13,985 nucleotides of DNA from positions 1 through 13,985 of the forward strand of contig CABRZL010000051.1 of NCBI GenBank assembly GCA_902475435.1. The letters are read 5' to 3'. Source of the DNA: an uncultured Eubacteriales bacterium (lineage in GTDB: Bacteria > Bacillota > Clostridia > Oscillospirales > Oscillospiraceae). Of this stretch, positions 6,858 through 12,496 are shown in pieces. The position numbers and the translations under genes were made by a program. The notes below the pieces were generated by a model. That model was not told the origin of the DNA, did no database searches, and worked only from the letters and a program-made list of their open reading frames with translations. Every line of letters starts with the position of its first letter. Within the stretch, counting starts at the first letter, position 1.

Positions 6858-7532
6858 GTGGACTCCATTAAGATTTTGTATGAAGATTCACAGATTACAG
6901 TCTGTGTGAAACCTGCGGGAATTTTAAGTCAAACAGGGAAAACAGGAGAGGCGTCTATGGTAACGCAGCTGGAAACGCAGCTTGGCACTTCAATTTATCC
7001 AGTGCACCGATTGGATCGGGAAGCGGCGGGTGTTATGGTCTATGCGAAAACAGAACGGGGCGCAGCAGACCTGAGCCGGCAGATTCAATCAGGAAAACTG
7101 GAAAAGGAATACTTGGCGGTGGTTCAGGGGCGGCCAAGGCCAGATCAGGGAATGCTGACGGATTTTCTTTATCACGACCAGAGAAAGAATAAGACCTATG
7201 TGGTGAAGCGTCCGCGCAAAGGCGTGAAGGAAGCGCGGTTATTGTACCGGGTGCTGATGGAACGGGAGCATGAGACGCTGGTGCAGATCCGGCTGCTTAC
7301 CGGCAGGACGCACCAGATTCGGGTACAGTTTGCCTGCCGCAGATGGCCGCTGGCTGGAGATGGTCGTTACGGCGGCGGCAGCGGTACGATGCAGCTTTGG
7401 TCCATGCGTCTTAGTTTTTTGACACTGCAGATGGAACGCCGGAGCTTTGTGGAGTTGCCGGATGCTATGGGATCATTTTCAGAAATAGAGATGCCAGAGG
7501 CTTTGAATCCGTCGAATTTTCTTGAAATGTGA
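6858..7532 (+). CDS. RluA family RNA pseudouridine synthase
   Basis: This enzyme isomerises uridine to pseudouridine in rRNA or tRNA. It has the RluA-family catalytic motif HRLDR (50-54 from this start), in which the aspartate is the nucleophile, followed by the usual GVMVYAKT. Further on are EKEYLAVVQG, TGRTHQIRVQFA and GDGRYG, all standard. At about 224 residues it is a short form without an S4 RNA-binding domain, so the exact target uridine cannot be given. I prefer the GTG at 6858, which has GGGGGA seven bases upstream and gives a natural N-terminus; the in-frame ATG at 6843 overlaps that site and has none of its own. It precedes tRNA-Leu but is separated from it by a dedicated promoter. 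Confidence 0.9.
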   Translation: MDSIKILYEDSQITVCVKPAGILSQTGKTGEASMVTQLETQLGTSIYPVHRLDREAAGVMVYAKTERGAADLSRQIQSGKLEKEYLAVVQGRPRPDQGMLTDFLYHDQRKNKTYVVKRPRKGVKEARLLYRVLMEREHETLVQIRLLTGRTHQIRVQFACRRWPLAGDGRYGGGSGTMQLWSMRLSFLTLQMERRSFVELPDAMGSFSEIEMPEALNPSNFLEM

Positions 7533-7540
7533 AAAATCTC

Positions 7541-7569
7541 TTGACAAATAAAATAAGCTGAAGTAAAAT
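7541..7569 (+). promoter_or_regulatory. Sigma-A promoter of tRNA-Leu
   Basis: Consensus TTGACA (7541-7546) is followed after 17 bases by TAAAAT (7564-7569), 18 bases before the mature tRNA 5' end. It starts eight bases after the stop of the pseudouridine synthase gene. Confidence 0.85.
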
Positions 7570-7587
7570 ATTTGAGCAGCTAAAAAT

Positions 7588-7675
7588 GCGCGAGTGGTGG
7601 AATTGGCAGACTCGCTAGATTCAGGTTCTAGTGTGCATTACGCACGTGCGGGTTCAAGTCCCGCCTCGCGCACCA
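7588..7675 (+). tRNA. tRNA-Leu (anticodon CAG)
   Basis: This is a complete 88-base class II tRNA. The acceptor stem is GCGCGAG (7588-7594) with CTCGCGC (7665-7671), then discriminator A and an encoded CCA (7673-7675). The anticodon stem CTAGA/TCTAG closes the loop TTCAGGT with anticodon CAG at 7622-7624, reading CUG. A long variable arm follows (around TGCATTACGCA), as expected for leucine, and then the T arm with GGTTCAAGTCC. Its 3' end marks the boundary between intact core genes and the decaying accessory region. Confidence 0.97.
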
Positions 7676-7678
7676 TTG

Positions 7679-7718
7679 AAAATCCCGGTATTCGTTTGGA
7701 ATACCGGGATTTTCTTGT
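7679..7718 (+). terminator. Intrinsic terminator of tRNA-Leu
   Basis: A perfect 15-bp stem (7679-7693 with 7699-7713) and 5-base loop start three bases after the CCA end and run into TTTTCTTGTTT. The A-rich 5' side means it could also end minus-strand transcripts coming from the oxidoreductase. The rest of the gap, 7719-7922, holds no gene I can support; it is AT-rich and has a perfect 12-base palindrome ATCAAATTTGAT at the oxidoreductase stop codon. Confidence 0.92.
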
Positions 7719-7922
7719 TTATATCCGTGTTTTCTGCGCTGAAAAGTTCTGGATTTTCATGAGTTAAAATTTTGTTTCCCTTTGGTTTTCCCTTATGAGT
7801 TAGACACAGCGCTGATAACTCCAGGCGGCATGGGCGTACTACTTGGAAAAACTTTGTACAAAAACTATTATAATTTGGCTTTGTAATGATATACATTCCC
7901 CGCACTGTGTTATTTCCACCGA

Positions 7923-8576
7923 TCAAATTTGATTGGCGGGTCGCCACGCTGCCAGCGTGGCATCATGAACATTGCCCTGTGTTATACAGTCTCCAATATA
8001 ATGTATCCGATTTGCACATCCATCGAAAGAGATGGCCTCCTGGTGTAGTGGCCGAGATCCTGCGCAGACCACTACATAATCGGCCTCTATATACCGTATG
8101 TCCCCGGACTTATCCATGTAGCATAGCGTTCCATTTTCAAAAGCCAGATACTGCTTCACAAATGTAGTGTAGGAGAAATTTGGATTGGCCTTAAAATAAT
8201 CCATAATCGTGATGACATAATGGGAATGGGGCGTCTCCGGGCATAACATTCCCTGACGGGTCAGCACATGTGCCTTATGGCCCTGTTCTGCCAGGAAAAT
8301 CCCCATCTCTGTTCCAGTTTCGCTGCCGCCGATGATGGCAACCTTCTCTAGCATATCTGAATATTTCTCATAGGCCTCTACAGCATTACATGAGTTTTCC
8401 GTTGTGAGTCCGGGAATTGGAAGTGTGCGGAATTTAGATCCCAAGGCGATTACGGCCTCGTCGAACTGTTCTGCTTTTAGCATTTCTGCGGTGGCGGCAG
8501 TGTTCATCCGAATTTCTACATTCAAACGTTTTTTAGTTGGTTCCCAAGCCAGGTGATCCAGCCCGCCATGGGCCAT
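7923..8576 (-). CDS. Oxidoreductase, 3' reading-frame part (NAD(P)H- and C-terminal FAD-binding module)
   Basis: This frame continues the flavin oxidoreductase after the A6 tract. Its ATG at 8576 lies in the overlap and is probably not used; meaningful homology begins near 8528. EAVIALGSKFRTLPIPG is the strand-loop usual after the FAD lobe. VAIIGGSETGTEMGIFLAEQG is the NAD(P)H Rossmann motif, with the final glutamate of the GGxxxGxE type. The end, YIGDCITQGNVHDAT, is the C-terminal FAD-contacting GDC motif. The frame stops about 12 residues after that motif, close to the family's normal end, so the C-terminus is complete. No start with a good ribosome binding site is seen, so it would be translated only as part of a fusion. 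Confidence 0.75.
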   Translation of the reverse strand: MAHGGLDHLAWEPTKKRLNVEIRMNTAATAEMLKAEQFDEAVIALGSKFRTLPIPGLTTENSCNAVEAYEKYSDMLEKVAIIGGSETGTEMGIFLAEQGHKAHVLTRQGMLCPETPHSHYVITIMDYFKANPNFSYTTFVKQYLAFENGTLCYMDKSGDIRYIEADYVVVCAGSRPLHQEAISFDGCANRIHYIGDCITQGNVHDATLAAWRPANQI

Positions 8577-9937
8577 TTAAAGGATACGATATCTGCATGG
8601 CGAAGCTGACCGCCCAGCTTGCTGTTTTTTTCATACAGTACCACATCATGGCCTCGGTCCGCCAGGAGCATGGCCGCATACATACCACCAGGCCCGCCGC
8701 CAACCACGGCCACCCGTTTCTTTCTGGTAACAGGCTGAATCAGCATTGCCTTGGTCGCTTCGTCAAAGACTTCGGAAGGATTGACAGGGTACCGGCCACA
8801 GCGGTTGCATTTTACGCATGGAACAACATCCTCACTCCGCCCCTCATAGAGTTTTTTCAGAAACTCCGGGTCCGCGTGCCAGAACCGATGGATTGCGATC
8901 AAATCGGCATCTCCGTCAGCGATGACCTGCTCCATAAGATCCGGATCACAGAAGCCTGTAGATACCTGGATCAGCGTATTGCAGCCGCGGCGAACCAGTT
9001 CATGCTTCAGCCGTCTGGTGACCTCGAGATTAGGCGATGGCATTTCCTTTGTTACAGTATAGCCAATGGGATGTTGTGTGTCCTTGTAGTCTGTGCGGAT
9101 ATGAACGATATCTACATTCCAGCCCAACTGTTCGATCAGCCATATGGTATCCTCAAAGCTGTGTCCCAGGCCTTCAGCCGTAAGAATAATCTCCAGCGGG
9201 AAATCCGGCCCCAAAGCTTTACGGAGCCGTTCAAACATGGTCAGGATGATCCTGACGCGCTTTTCTCGGCTGCCACCCCAAGCGTTGGTGCGATGGTTGC
9301 ACTTAGTGGACCAGAACTCATCGGCAATATTGTTATGATACGCGCAGTGTATACTGAGCATATCGAACCCAAACAGCTTCAGGTTGACTGCATTTTCCAC
9401 TGTGGAATCGATATAGTCCCAAATCGACTCCTCAGAAATCCAGCCGATATCATGTCCCATGACGCCTTCCCGCTCTGCATAGAGCTGTTTTTCCGGATCG
9501 TTGGGGTCATAGCGCATATCATCGTTTCCCTCGGATTCCGGTCCGGCATTGGCTGCGCGGTTGTCCCCGCCGGTGCCGGTACCGGGACGCCGCGGCATAT
9601 TCCCCATGGGTATTGTCACAGCATAAGCGCCCAAGTTATGTATTTTTTTCAGGCAGGACTGGATTGCGTCAAATTTTTTCCGATCTTTGTCTGACATTTT
9701 CGGTCCGCCAGGACCGTCTACACCGTTGGGGGTCGCTACGGAAGCAAGAATGCTGGTTTTTAGCATAATGTGGGAGATATAGATGACAGACGCGCCGTTT
9801 AATGCCCGATTGGGAAGATCCTCGCTGTAGTGTGCTCCGGCAGAGGAGGTCAGCCGTGTGCGCAGCAGTAGATTTCCAATCTGAATCGGCGACAATATAT
9901 GTTGATATGGATGCACAATGGTTCCTTCTTTCTTCAT
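8522..9937 (-). CDS. Oxidoreductase, 5' reading-frame part (FMN barrel, Fe-S site, first FAD motif)
   Basis: This 471-residue frame contains the FMN-binding TIM barrel (about 9-365) and the start of the FAD/NAD module. The opening HILSPIQIGNLLLRTRL is typical. At the active site, where relatives have HGAHGYL, this protein has IHCAYHNNI (196-204), then NHRTNAWGGS (214-223), matching the usual NxRTDxYGGS. The cluster region is CVKCNRC (374-380), with three cysteines in a C-x2-C-x2-C pattern. The fourth cysteine, normally just before a VNP motif, is a proline or tyrosine here (YPVNP, 383-387). The first dinucleotide motif is VVGGGPGGMYAA (411-422). Residue numbers count from the ATG at 9937. It ends at residue 471 through the frameshift. 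Confidence 0.85.
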   Translation of the reverse strand: MKKEGTIVHPYQHILSPIQIGNLLLRTRLTSSAGAHYSEDLPNRALNGASVIYISHIMLKTSILASVATPNGVDGPGGPKMSDKDRKKFDAIQSCLKKIHNLGAYAVTIPMGNMPRRPGTGTGGDNRAANAGPESEGNDDMRYDPNDPEKQLYAEREGVMGHDIGWISEESIWDYIDSTVENAVNLKLFGFDMLSIHCAYHNNIADEFWSTKCNHRTNAWGGSREKRVRIILTMFERLRKALGPDFPLEIILTAEGLGHSFEDTIWLIEQLGWNVDIVHIRTDYKDTQHPIGYTVTKEMPSPNLEVTRRLKHELVRRGCNTLIQVSTGFCDPDLMEQVIADGDADLIAIHRFWHADPEFLKKLYEGRSEDVVPCVKCNRCGRYPVNPSEVFDEATKAMLIQPVTRKKRVAVVGGGPGGMYAAMLLADRGHDVVLYEKNSKLGGQLRHADIVSFKWPMAGWITWLGNQLKNV

Positions 9938-9941
9938 GGGA

Positions 9942-10868
9942 TTAGATGCTGTTGTACCGCTCTACTGAAATCTTTTCCAGTTCCAGTGCACGGTCGGCAC
10001 CCAGTTCGTTACAGGTGTTTACATACTCTTCCCAGGAAGCGTCATCCAGTGTTTCCGGTAGATTAGCCCAATTCCGCTCCAAACCGCACTCTTCCAGCCA
10101 GTCAAGCCGCACAACCGGGTCGTTGGTCAGGGAGTTGGACCGTTCGCTGCGGATCTGATAGATGGAACCGAAATGGCCGGTATCTGTCATCACGGATTTC
10201 CTCAGATCATCGTTGATAAAATAGGACGTGTAGAAGGGCATGTAATCATAGATGTAGTCATCCAGTTCCAGAATCACTTCATCTTCGATGGCTGCGTCGT
10301 CGCCGCCAGAGTACAGATCAAATACCCCGTCGATCAGATCACAATAGTCGCCGCCCGCCACCATGAGGTTGAACTGATCGCTCTTTGCCTCGGTGGAGCA
10401 CTGATACCAGTCTATTTTTACATTCAGGTTTTCTTCGACCCACTGATAGCTTGCCATTTCAGAATAACTGGACACCAGATTTGCCAGATCGTGTTCAATG
10501 GGCATCCAGTAGCTGATCTCCAGTGTCTCAGAAAACAGTGGCAAGTTATAGCCAGACTCAGTGTAGGAAACAATCTCATTGGCTTTTGCGGATAGATCGG
10601 GCACCCCGCCCTGTACTGCCGGCTCACTGCCATCCTCGAGTACGGAGACTTCTGACGATCCTAGGGGAACTTCAGTGAAGTCTGAAGTTTCCGACGTGTT
10701 GTTTGTTGCAGTGGTATCCGGCATGTTGCTTGTTGCAGTAGTAGACTGTGCGGTTTCGGTTTCCGAATTCACCGAGTCCGTTGTCTGTGTAGCATTGCCG
10801 CAGGCGGTACTGCTGCCGAGCAGCAGTACCAAACCCAGACATATAGATGTGAATCGATATCTTTTCAT
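9942..10868 (-). CDS. Solute-binding lipoprotein of an ABC importer, internally deleted
   Basis: The 308-residue product has a lipoprotein signal: charged KRYR, hydrophobic core 8-19, and a lipobox ending at Cys23 (STAC). A Ser/Thr-rich linker (about 27-62) follows. The binding-protein fold then starts with LEISYWMPI, VEENLNVKIDW, LMVAGGDYCDLI and VRLDWLEECGLE, all typical of family 1 / LipO-like sugar- or oligosaccharide-binding proteins of about 530-560 residues. Directly after PETLDD (271-276) comes ASWEEYVNTCNELGADRALE and a terminal ERYNS, the pattern normally found at the extreme C-terminus of these proteins. About 240 residues covering most of the second lobe are thus missing in frame, so ligand binding is unlikely. 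The ATG at 10868 follows GGAGG. The gene ends 4 bases before the oxidoreductase frame. No permease or ATPase gene is nearby. Confidence 0.8.
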   Translation of the reverse strand: MKRYRFTSICLGLVLLLGSSTACGNATQTTDSVNSETETAQSTTATSNMPDTTATNNTSETSDFTEVPLGSSEVSVLEDGSEPAVQGGVPDLSAKANEIVSYTESGYNLPLFSETLEISYWMPIEHDLANLVSSYSEMASYQWVEENLNVKIDWYQCSTEAKSDQFNLMVAGGDYCDLIDGVFDLYSGGDDAAIEDEVILELDDYIYDYMPFYTSYFINDDLRKSVMTDTGHFGSIYQIRSERSNSLTNDPVVRLDWLEECGLERNWANLPETLDDASWEEYVNTCNELGADRALELEKISVERYNSI

Positions 10869-10907
10869 GTTTCCTCCATTCCTGCCGATGATGTTACGGC
10901 AAACAAA

Positions 10908-10936
10908 AATCTTGGTGAATGTTGTTCAGCAAGATT
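10908..10936. promoter_or_regulatory. Dyad symmetry at the start site of the lipoprotein/oxidoreductase unit
   Basis: Two 12-base arms, AATCTTGGTGAA and TTCAGCAAGATT, are complementary except for one G-G position and are 5 bases apart. They abut the -10 box (10937-10942), so the predicted start falls inside the repeat. This is a classic repressor-operator position. In minus-strand RNA the full repeat would be a hairpin followed by TTTGTTT, so an attenuator is the alternative if transcription starts early in it. Confidence 0.6.
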
Positions 10937-10965
10937 AGTATATTATGAAGTCGAAACACAGACAA
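10937..10965 (-). promoter_or_regulatory. Sigma-A promoter of the lipoprotein/oxidoreductase unit
   Basis: TTGTCT (10965-10960) and TATACT (10942-10937) are separated by 17 bases on the minus strand. Just upstream, TTGTT and AACAA (10968-10981) form a short inverted repeat at an activator-like position, which would suit one of the neighbouring AraC proteins; that link is a guess. Confidence 0.72.
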
Positions 10966-11003
10966 TGTTGTTTCTTAACAAGATATCCCGTTTTCAAATA
11001 TCA

Positions 11004-11879
11004 TCAGCCGCCTGATTCAACATTCGAGATAATTGTTCCGCGATTTTTGCGAAACTGGCCTGGGCTGATGCCGTCTGCGTTTTGTAGCGCTCGATAAAGG
11101 CGCTTGACGTTGCCAAAACCAACATGATTTGCAATCTGCTCATTGCTCATGGCGGTGTCCAGCAGAAGCTGTTTTGCTCGGTCCAACCGTATCTGTGTGA
11201 GATAGTTAGATGGGGATACCCCTACCAGCTTTTTAAAATCCCGGGCAAGCTGTTGCGGACTCATGTGAAAATGTGCCGCTGCCGATGCGACCGTCAGCCC
11301 CACATCCATATAGTGGTCGCTGAAATAGCCCAACATTTTATTGATCAGCAGAGATACAGAGCTGTCAGATGGGCTGAATTCCTGTTCCAGCAGTTGGATA
11401 AATTGCAGCGTCTGTCCGGATTGATAGTCGATATTTGCTGCACTCAGAAACTCCCCCAGAAAATGTGGCGTGACATCCGACATACTATGATCTTTTCCAG
11501 CCCGAAATGCAAGAAAGTAGGTTGCGTTTTCCAACAGGCGGAACAGCCGCAATTTCGTCAGTGAAACATCGCTATTGCCGGAGTCGCCAACGGTAGAGAA
11601 CAGCTCCATTGCACAGGATGCCGCTCCGTCAAAGTCCAAATTGACTAATTTCAGAAACAGTCTGCGTTCCGCGTCCTTTCCTGCAGCGGATAGGGGCTCC
11701 TCTCCGCCGCCGGCGCTCTCTTGTGGAAGGAGTATCCTGGAAGATTCCTTCCGAAACATACGCAGGTCAAATTCCGTTTTTGCGATACGGTAAGCACGGG
11801 AAATCAAGTTTGCTCCGTCTACCGGAGGGCTGACCACATAGTAAAGAGGACCAGCGTACTGGAGCGCTATCTGTTCCAA
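11004..11879 (-). CDS. AraC regulator, 3' part (sensor remainder plus AraC HTH domain)
   Basis: This 291-residue frame carries the rest of the sensor region and the complete C-terminal AraC domain. The first helix-turn-helix lies in LTVASAAAHFHMSPQQLARD and is followed by FKKLVGVSPSNYLTQIRLD. The second is in ANHVGFGNVKRLYRALQN, then GISPGQFRKN. YLTQIRLDRAKQLL is the connecting-helix signature and GFGN matches the conserved GFxxxxxFxRxFK region, though with YRALQN in place of FxRxFK. A glycine/glutamate-rich linker (QESAGGGEE) sits near residue 55. The ATG at 11879 has no ribosome binding site, so this is not a natural separate gene. Confidence 0.75.
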   Translation of the reverse strand: MEQIALQYAGPLYYVVSPPVDGANLISRAYRIAKTEFDLRMFRKESSRILLPQESAGGGEEPLSAAGKDAERRLFLKLVNLDFDGAASCAMELFSTVGDSGNSDVSLTKLRLFRLLENATYFLAFRAGKDHSMSDVTPHFLGEFLSAANIDYQSGQTLQFIQLLEQEFSPSDSSVSLLINKMLGYFSDHYMDVGLTVASAAAHFHMSPQQLARDFKKLVGVSPSNYLTQIRLDRAKQLLLDTAMSNEQIANHVGFGNVKRLYRALQNADGISPGQFRKNRGTIISNVESGG

Positions 11880-12196
11880 AAATTTTTCAGAGTTTGCCGA
11901 TAGCCTTCCATGAACGCCTGTCGCTGTCCGGAAAACAGGATTACGTACTCCATACCATACTGAACTGGAATGGAGGACAGGGAAAGCTGTTCCAATATGC
12001 TCTCCAGCAGAGGCTCATACCGGCCCGGCTCAGTCGGAACCGATTCCGCCGCTGCCTCCACTGATGGTTGCATACGGAGCAGCAGAATGCAAAACCACTC
12101 GTCCGTGTCTACTGGAACCGTGGGGGTATCGTTTGCTATGAGCTGGAGCAAACGCAGTTTTCGATGCTGTAGTTCAGACTCAGGTATTTGCCACAT
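11867..12196 (-). CDS. AraC regulator, 5' part (N-terminal sensor fragment)
   Basis: About 109 codons from the preferred ATG at 12196 to the TAG just past the frameshift. The product has no recognisable domain. It looks like the first part of the sensor region, with amphipathic segments such as HRKLRLLQLIAN and EWFCILLLRMQ and the strand-like VQYGMEYVILFSGQR. Alone it would have no DNA-binding function. Confidence 0.6.
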   Translation of the reverse strand: MWQIPESELQHRKLRLLQLIANDTPTVPVDTDEWFCILLLRMQPSVEAAAESVPTEPGRYEPLLESILEQLSLSSIPVQYGMEYVILFSGQRQAFMEGYRQTLKNFWNR

Positions 12197-12247
12197 CGCC
12201 TGGCACCTCCATCCATAAATCATAGGCCGATCATCCCATCAAATGGT

Positions 12248-12282
12248 TTGTGCAGAATTCAAAACGGTGATTTCATGCACAA
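12248..12282. promoter_or_regulatory. Inverted repeat overlapping the AraC pseudogene promoter
   Basis: TTGTGCA (12248-12254) and TGCACAA (12276-12282) are perfect complements about 21 bases apart, and the right arm overlaps the -10 box. This is a plausible autoregulatory operator for the AraC-type regulator. It could also be chance, because the region is AT-rich. Confidence 0.4.
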
Positions 12283-12311
12283 TATATCACTTAATCAGAT
12301 TTTCACGGCAA
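12281..12311 (-). promoter_or_regulatory. Possible promoter of the frameshifted AraC gene
   Basis: TTGCCG (12311-12306) and TATATT (12286-12281) are 19 bases apart, a long spacer, but TGA directly before the hexamer makes an extended -10. The gap 12197-12496 between the two regulator genes otherwise holds only the repeats listed here. Confidence 0.5.
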
Positions 12312-12402
12312 GGTTGCTTGAAATGCATTGCACGCACTGTTTTAATCATGCATGGTTTTGAAAAAAATTCGCTATTTTATGCCAAAATGCATATTCCATC
12401 TC

Positions 12403-12443
12403 TTTGATCGCGATGTATGAAAGAATCATGCATCGCGATCAAA
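12403..12443. repeat. Large inverted repeat between the two AraC genes
   Basis: TTTGATCGCGATG (12403-12415) and CATCGCGATCAAA (12431-12443) are perfect 13-base complements. Four more inner pairs (one G-T) give a possible 17-bp stem with a 7-base loop. Each arm contains the palindrome ATCGCGAT. It is not followed by a T tract on either strand, so it is not a canonical terminator. It lies 54 bases after the intact AraC gene and over 200 bases upstream of the broken one. A protein binding site or a processed RNA hairpin are both possible. Confidence 0.75.
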
Positions 12444-12496
12444 CGCATCTGATCTGGAAATTGCGGCTGCTGGAAGATCTCCTTACAATAGAAGTA

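Larger units (their letters stand above)
7923..9937 (-). pseudogene. Old-yellow-enzyme / 2,4-dienoyl-CoA reductase family flavin oxidoreductase, frameshifted
   Basis: Two adjacent minus-strand frames together make one protein of about 670 residues, the normal size for this family of FMN-, FAD- and Fe-S-containing ene-reductases (bile-acid enzyme BaiCD, 2-enoate and dienoyl-CoA reductases). They reduce activated C=C bonds with NAD(P)H. The frames meet at an A6 tract (8534-8529): the first ends two codons later in TGA (8524-8522), while the second continues as RLNVEIRM, the sequence expected next. One added A, or a -1 slip, restores the whole protein. The gene lies directly behind the solute-binding lipoprotein gene and shares its promoter, suggesting reduction of an imported compound. 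The substrate is unknown. The first ATG (9937) has no ribosome binding site; a GTG eight codons in (9916) has AAGGA with 6-base spacing and gives MHPYQHILSP, a typical N-terminus. Confidence 0.85.
11004..12196 (-). pseudogene. AraC family transcriptional regulator, frameshifted
   Basis: Two minus-strand frames together encode one AraC-type regulator of about 397 residues. The first ends in LKNF then WNR-stop. The second resumes in another frame with LEQIALQYAGPLYYVVSPPV. The break lies in the tract AAAAATTTTT (11887-11878); one extra A or T rejoins them as LKNFLEQ or LKKFLEQ. Intact, it would be a cytoplasmic regulator with a roughly 290-residue sensor part and a C-terminal DNA-binding domain, with an overall layout like its intact neighbour at 12497. 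I place the start at ATG 12196, which has GGAGGTG upstream; an ATG nine codons earlier (12223) lacks a good site. Its position just upstream of the lipoprotein gene suggests it controlled that unit. It could also be intact if the lost base is a sequencing error. Confidence 0.82.

Noticed and set aside
7654..7947. 97-codon minus-strand frame after the oxidoreductase
   Set aside because: It runs into the tRNA-Leu gene and through its terminator and has no ribosome binding site. I considered an integrase remnant but see no integrase motif.
8537..9694. Long plus-strand open frame of 385 codons
   Set aside because: It lies antisense to the oxidoreductase barrel and its translation matches nothing recognisable.
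10660..10790. Short similar GTTGCAGTnGTA units in the lipoprotein linker as a repeat array
   Set aside because: They are explained by the low-complexity Thr/Ser-rich coding sequence; only two similar copies are visible.
11878..11887. Programmed -1 frameshift in the AraC gene
   Set aside because: The codon phase around AAAAATTTTT does not give an X_XXY_YYZ heptamer, so a lost base is the better explanation.
12403..12443. Inverted repeat as an intrinsic terminator for the intact AraC gene
   Set aside because: No T tract follows on either strand, so it is reported only as a repeat.
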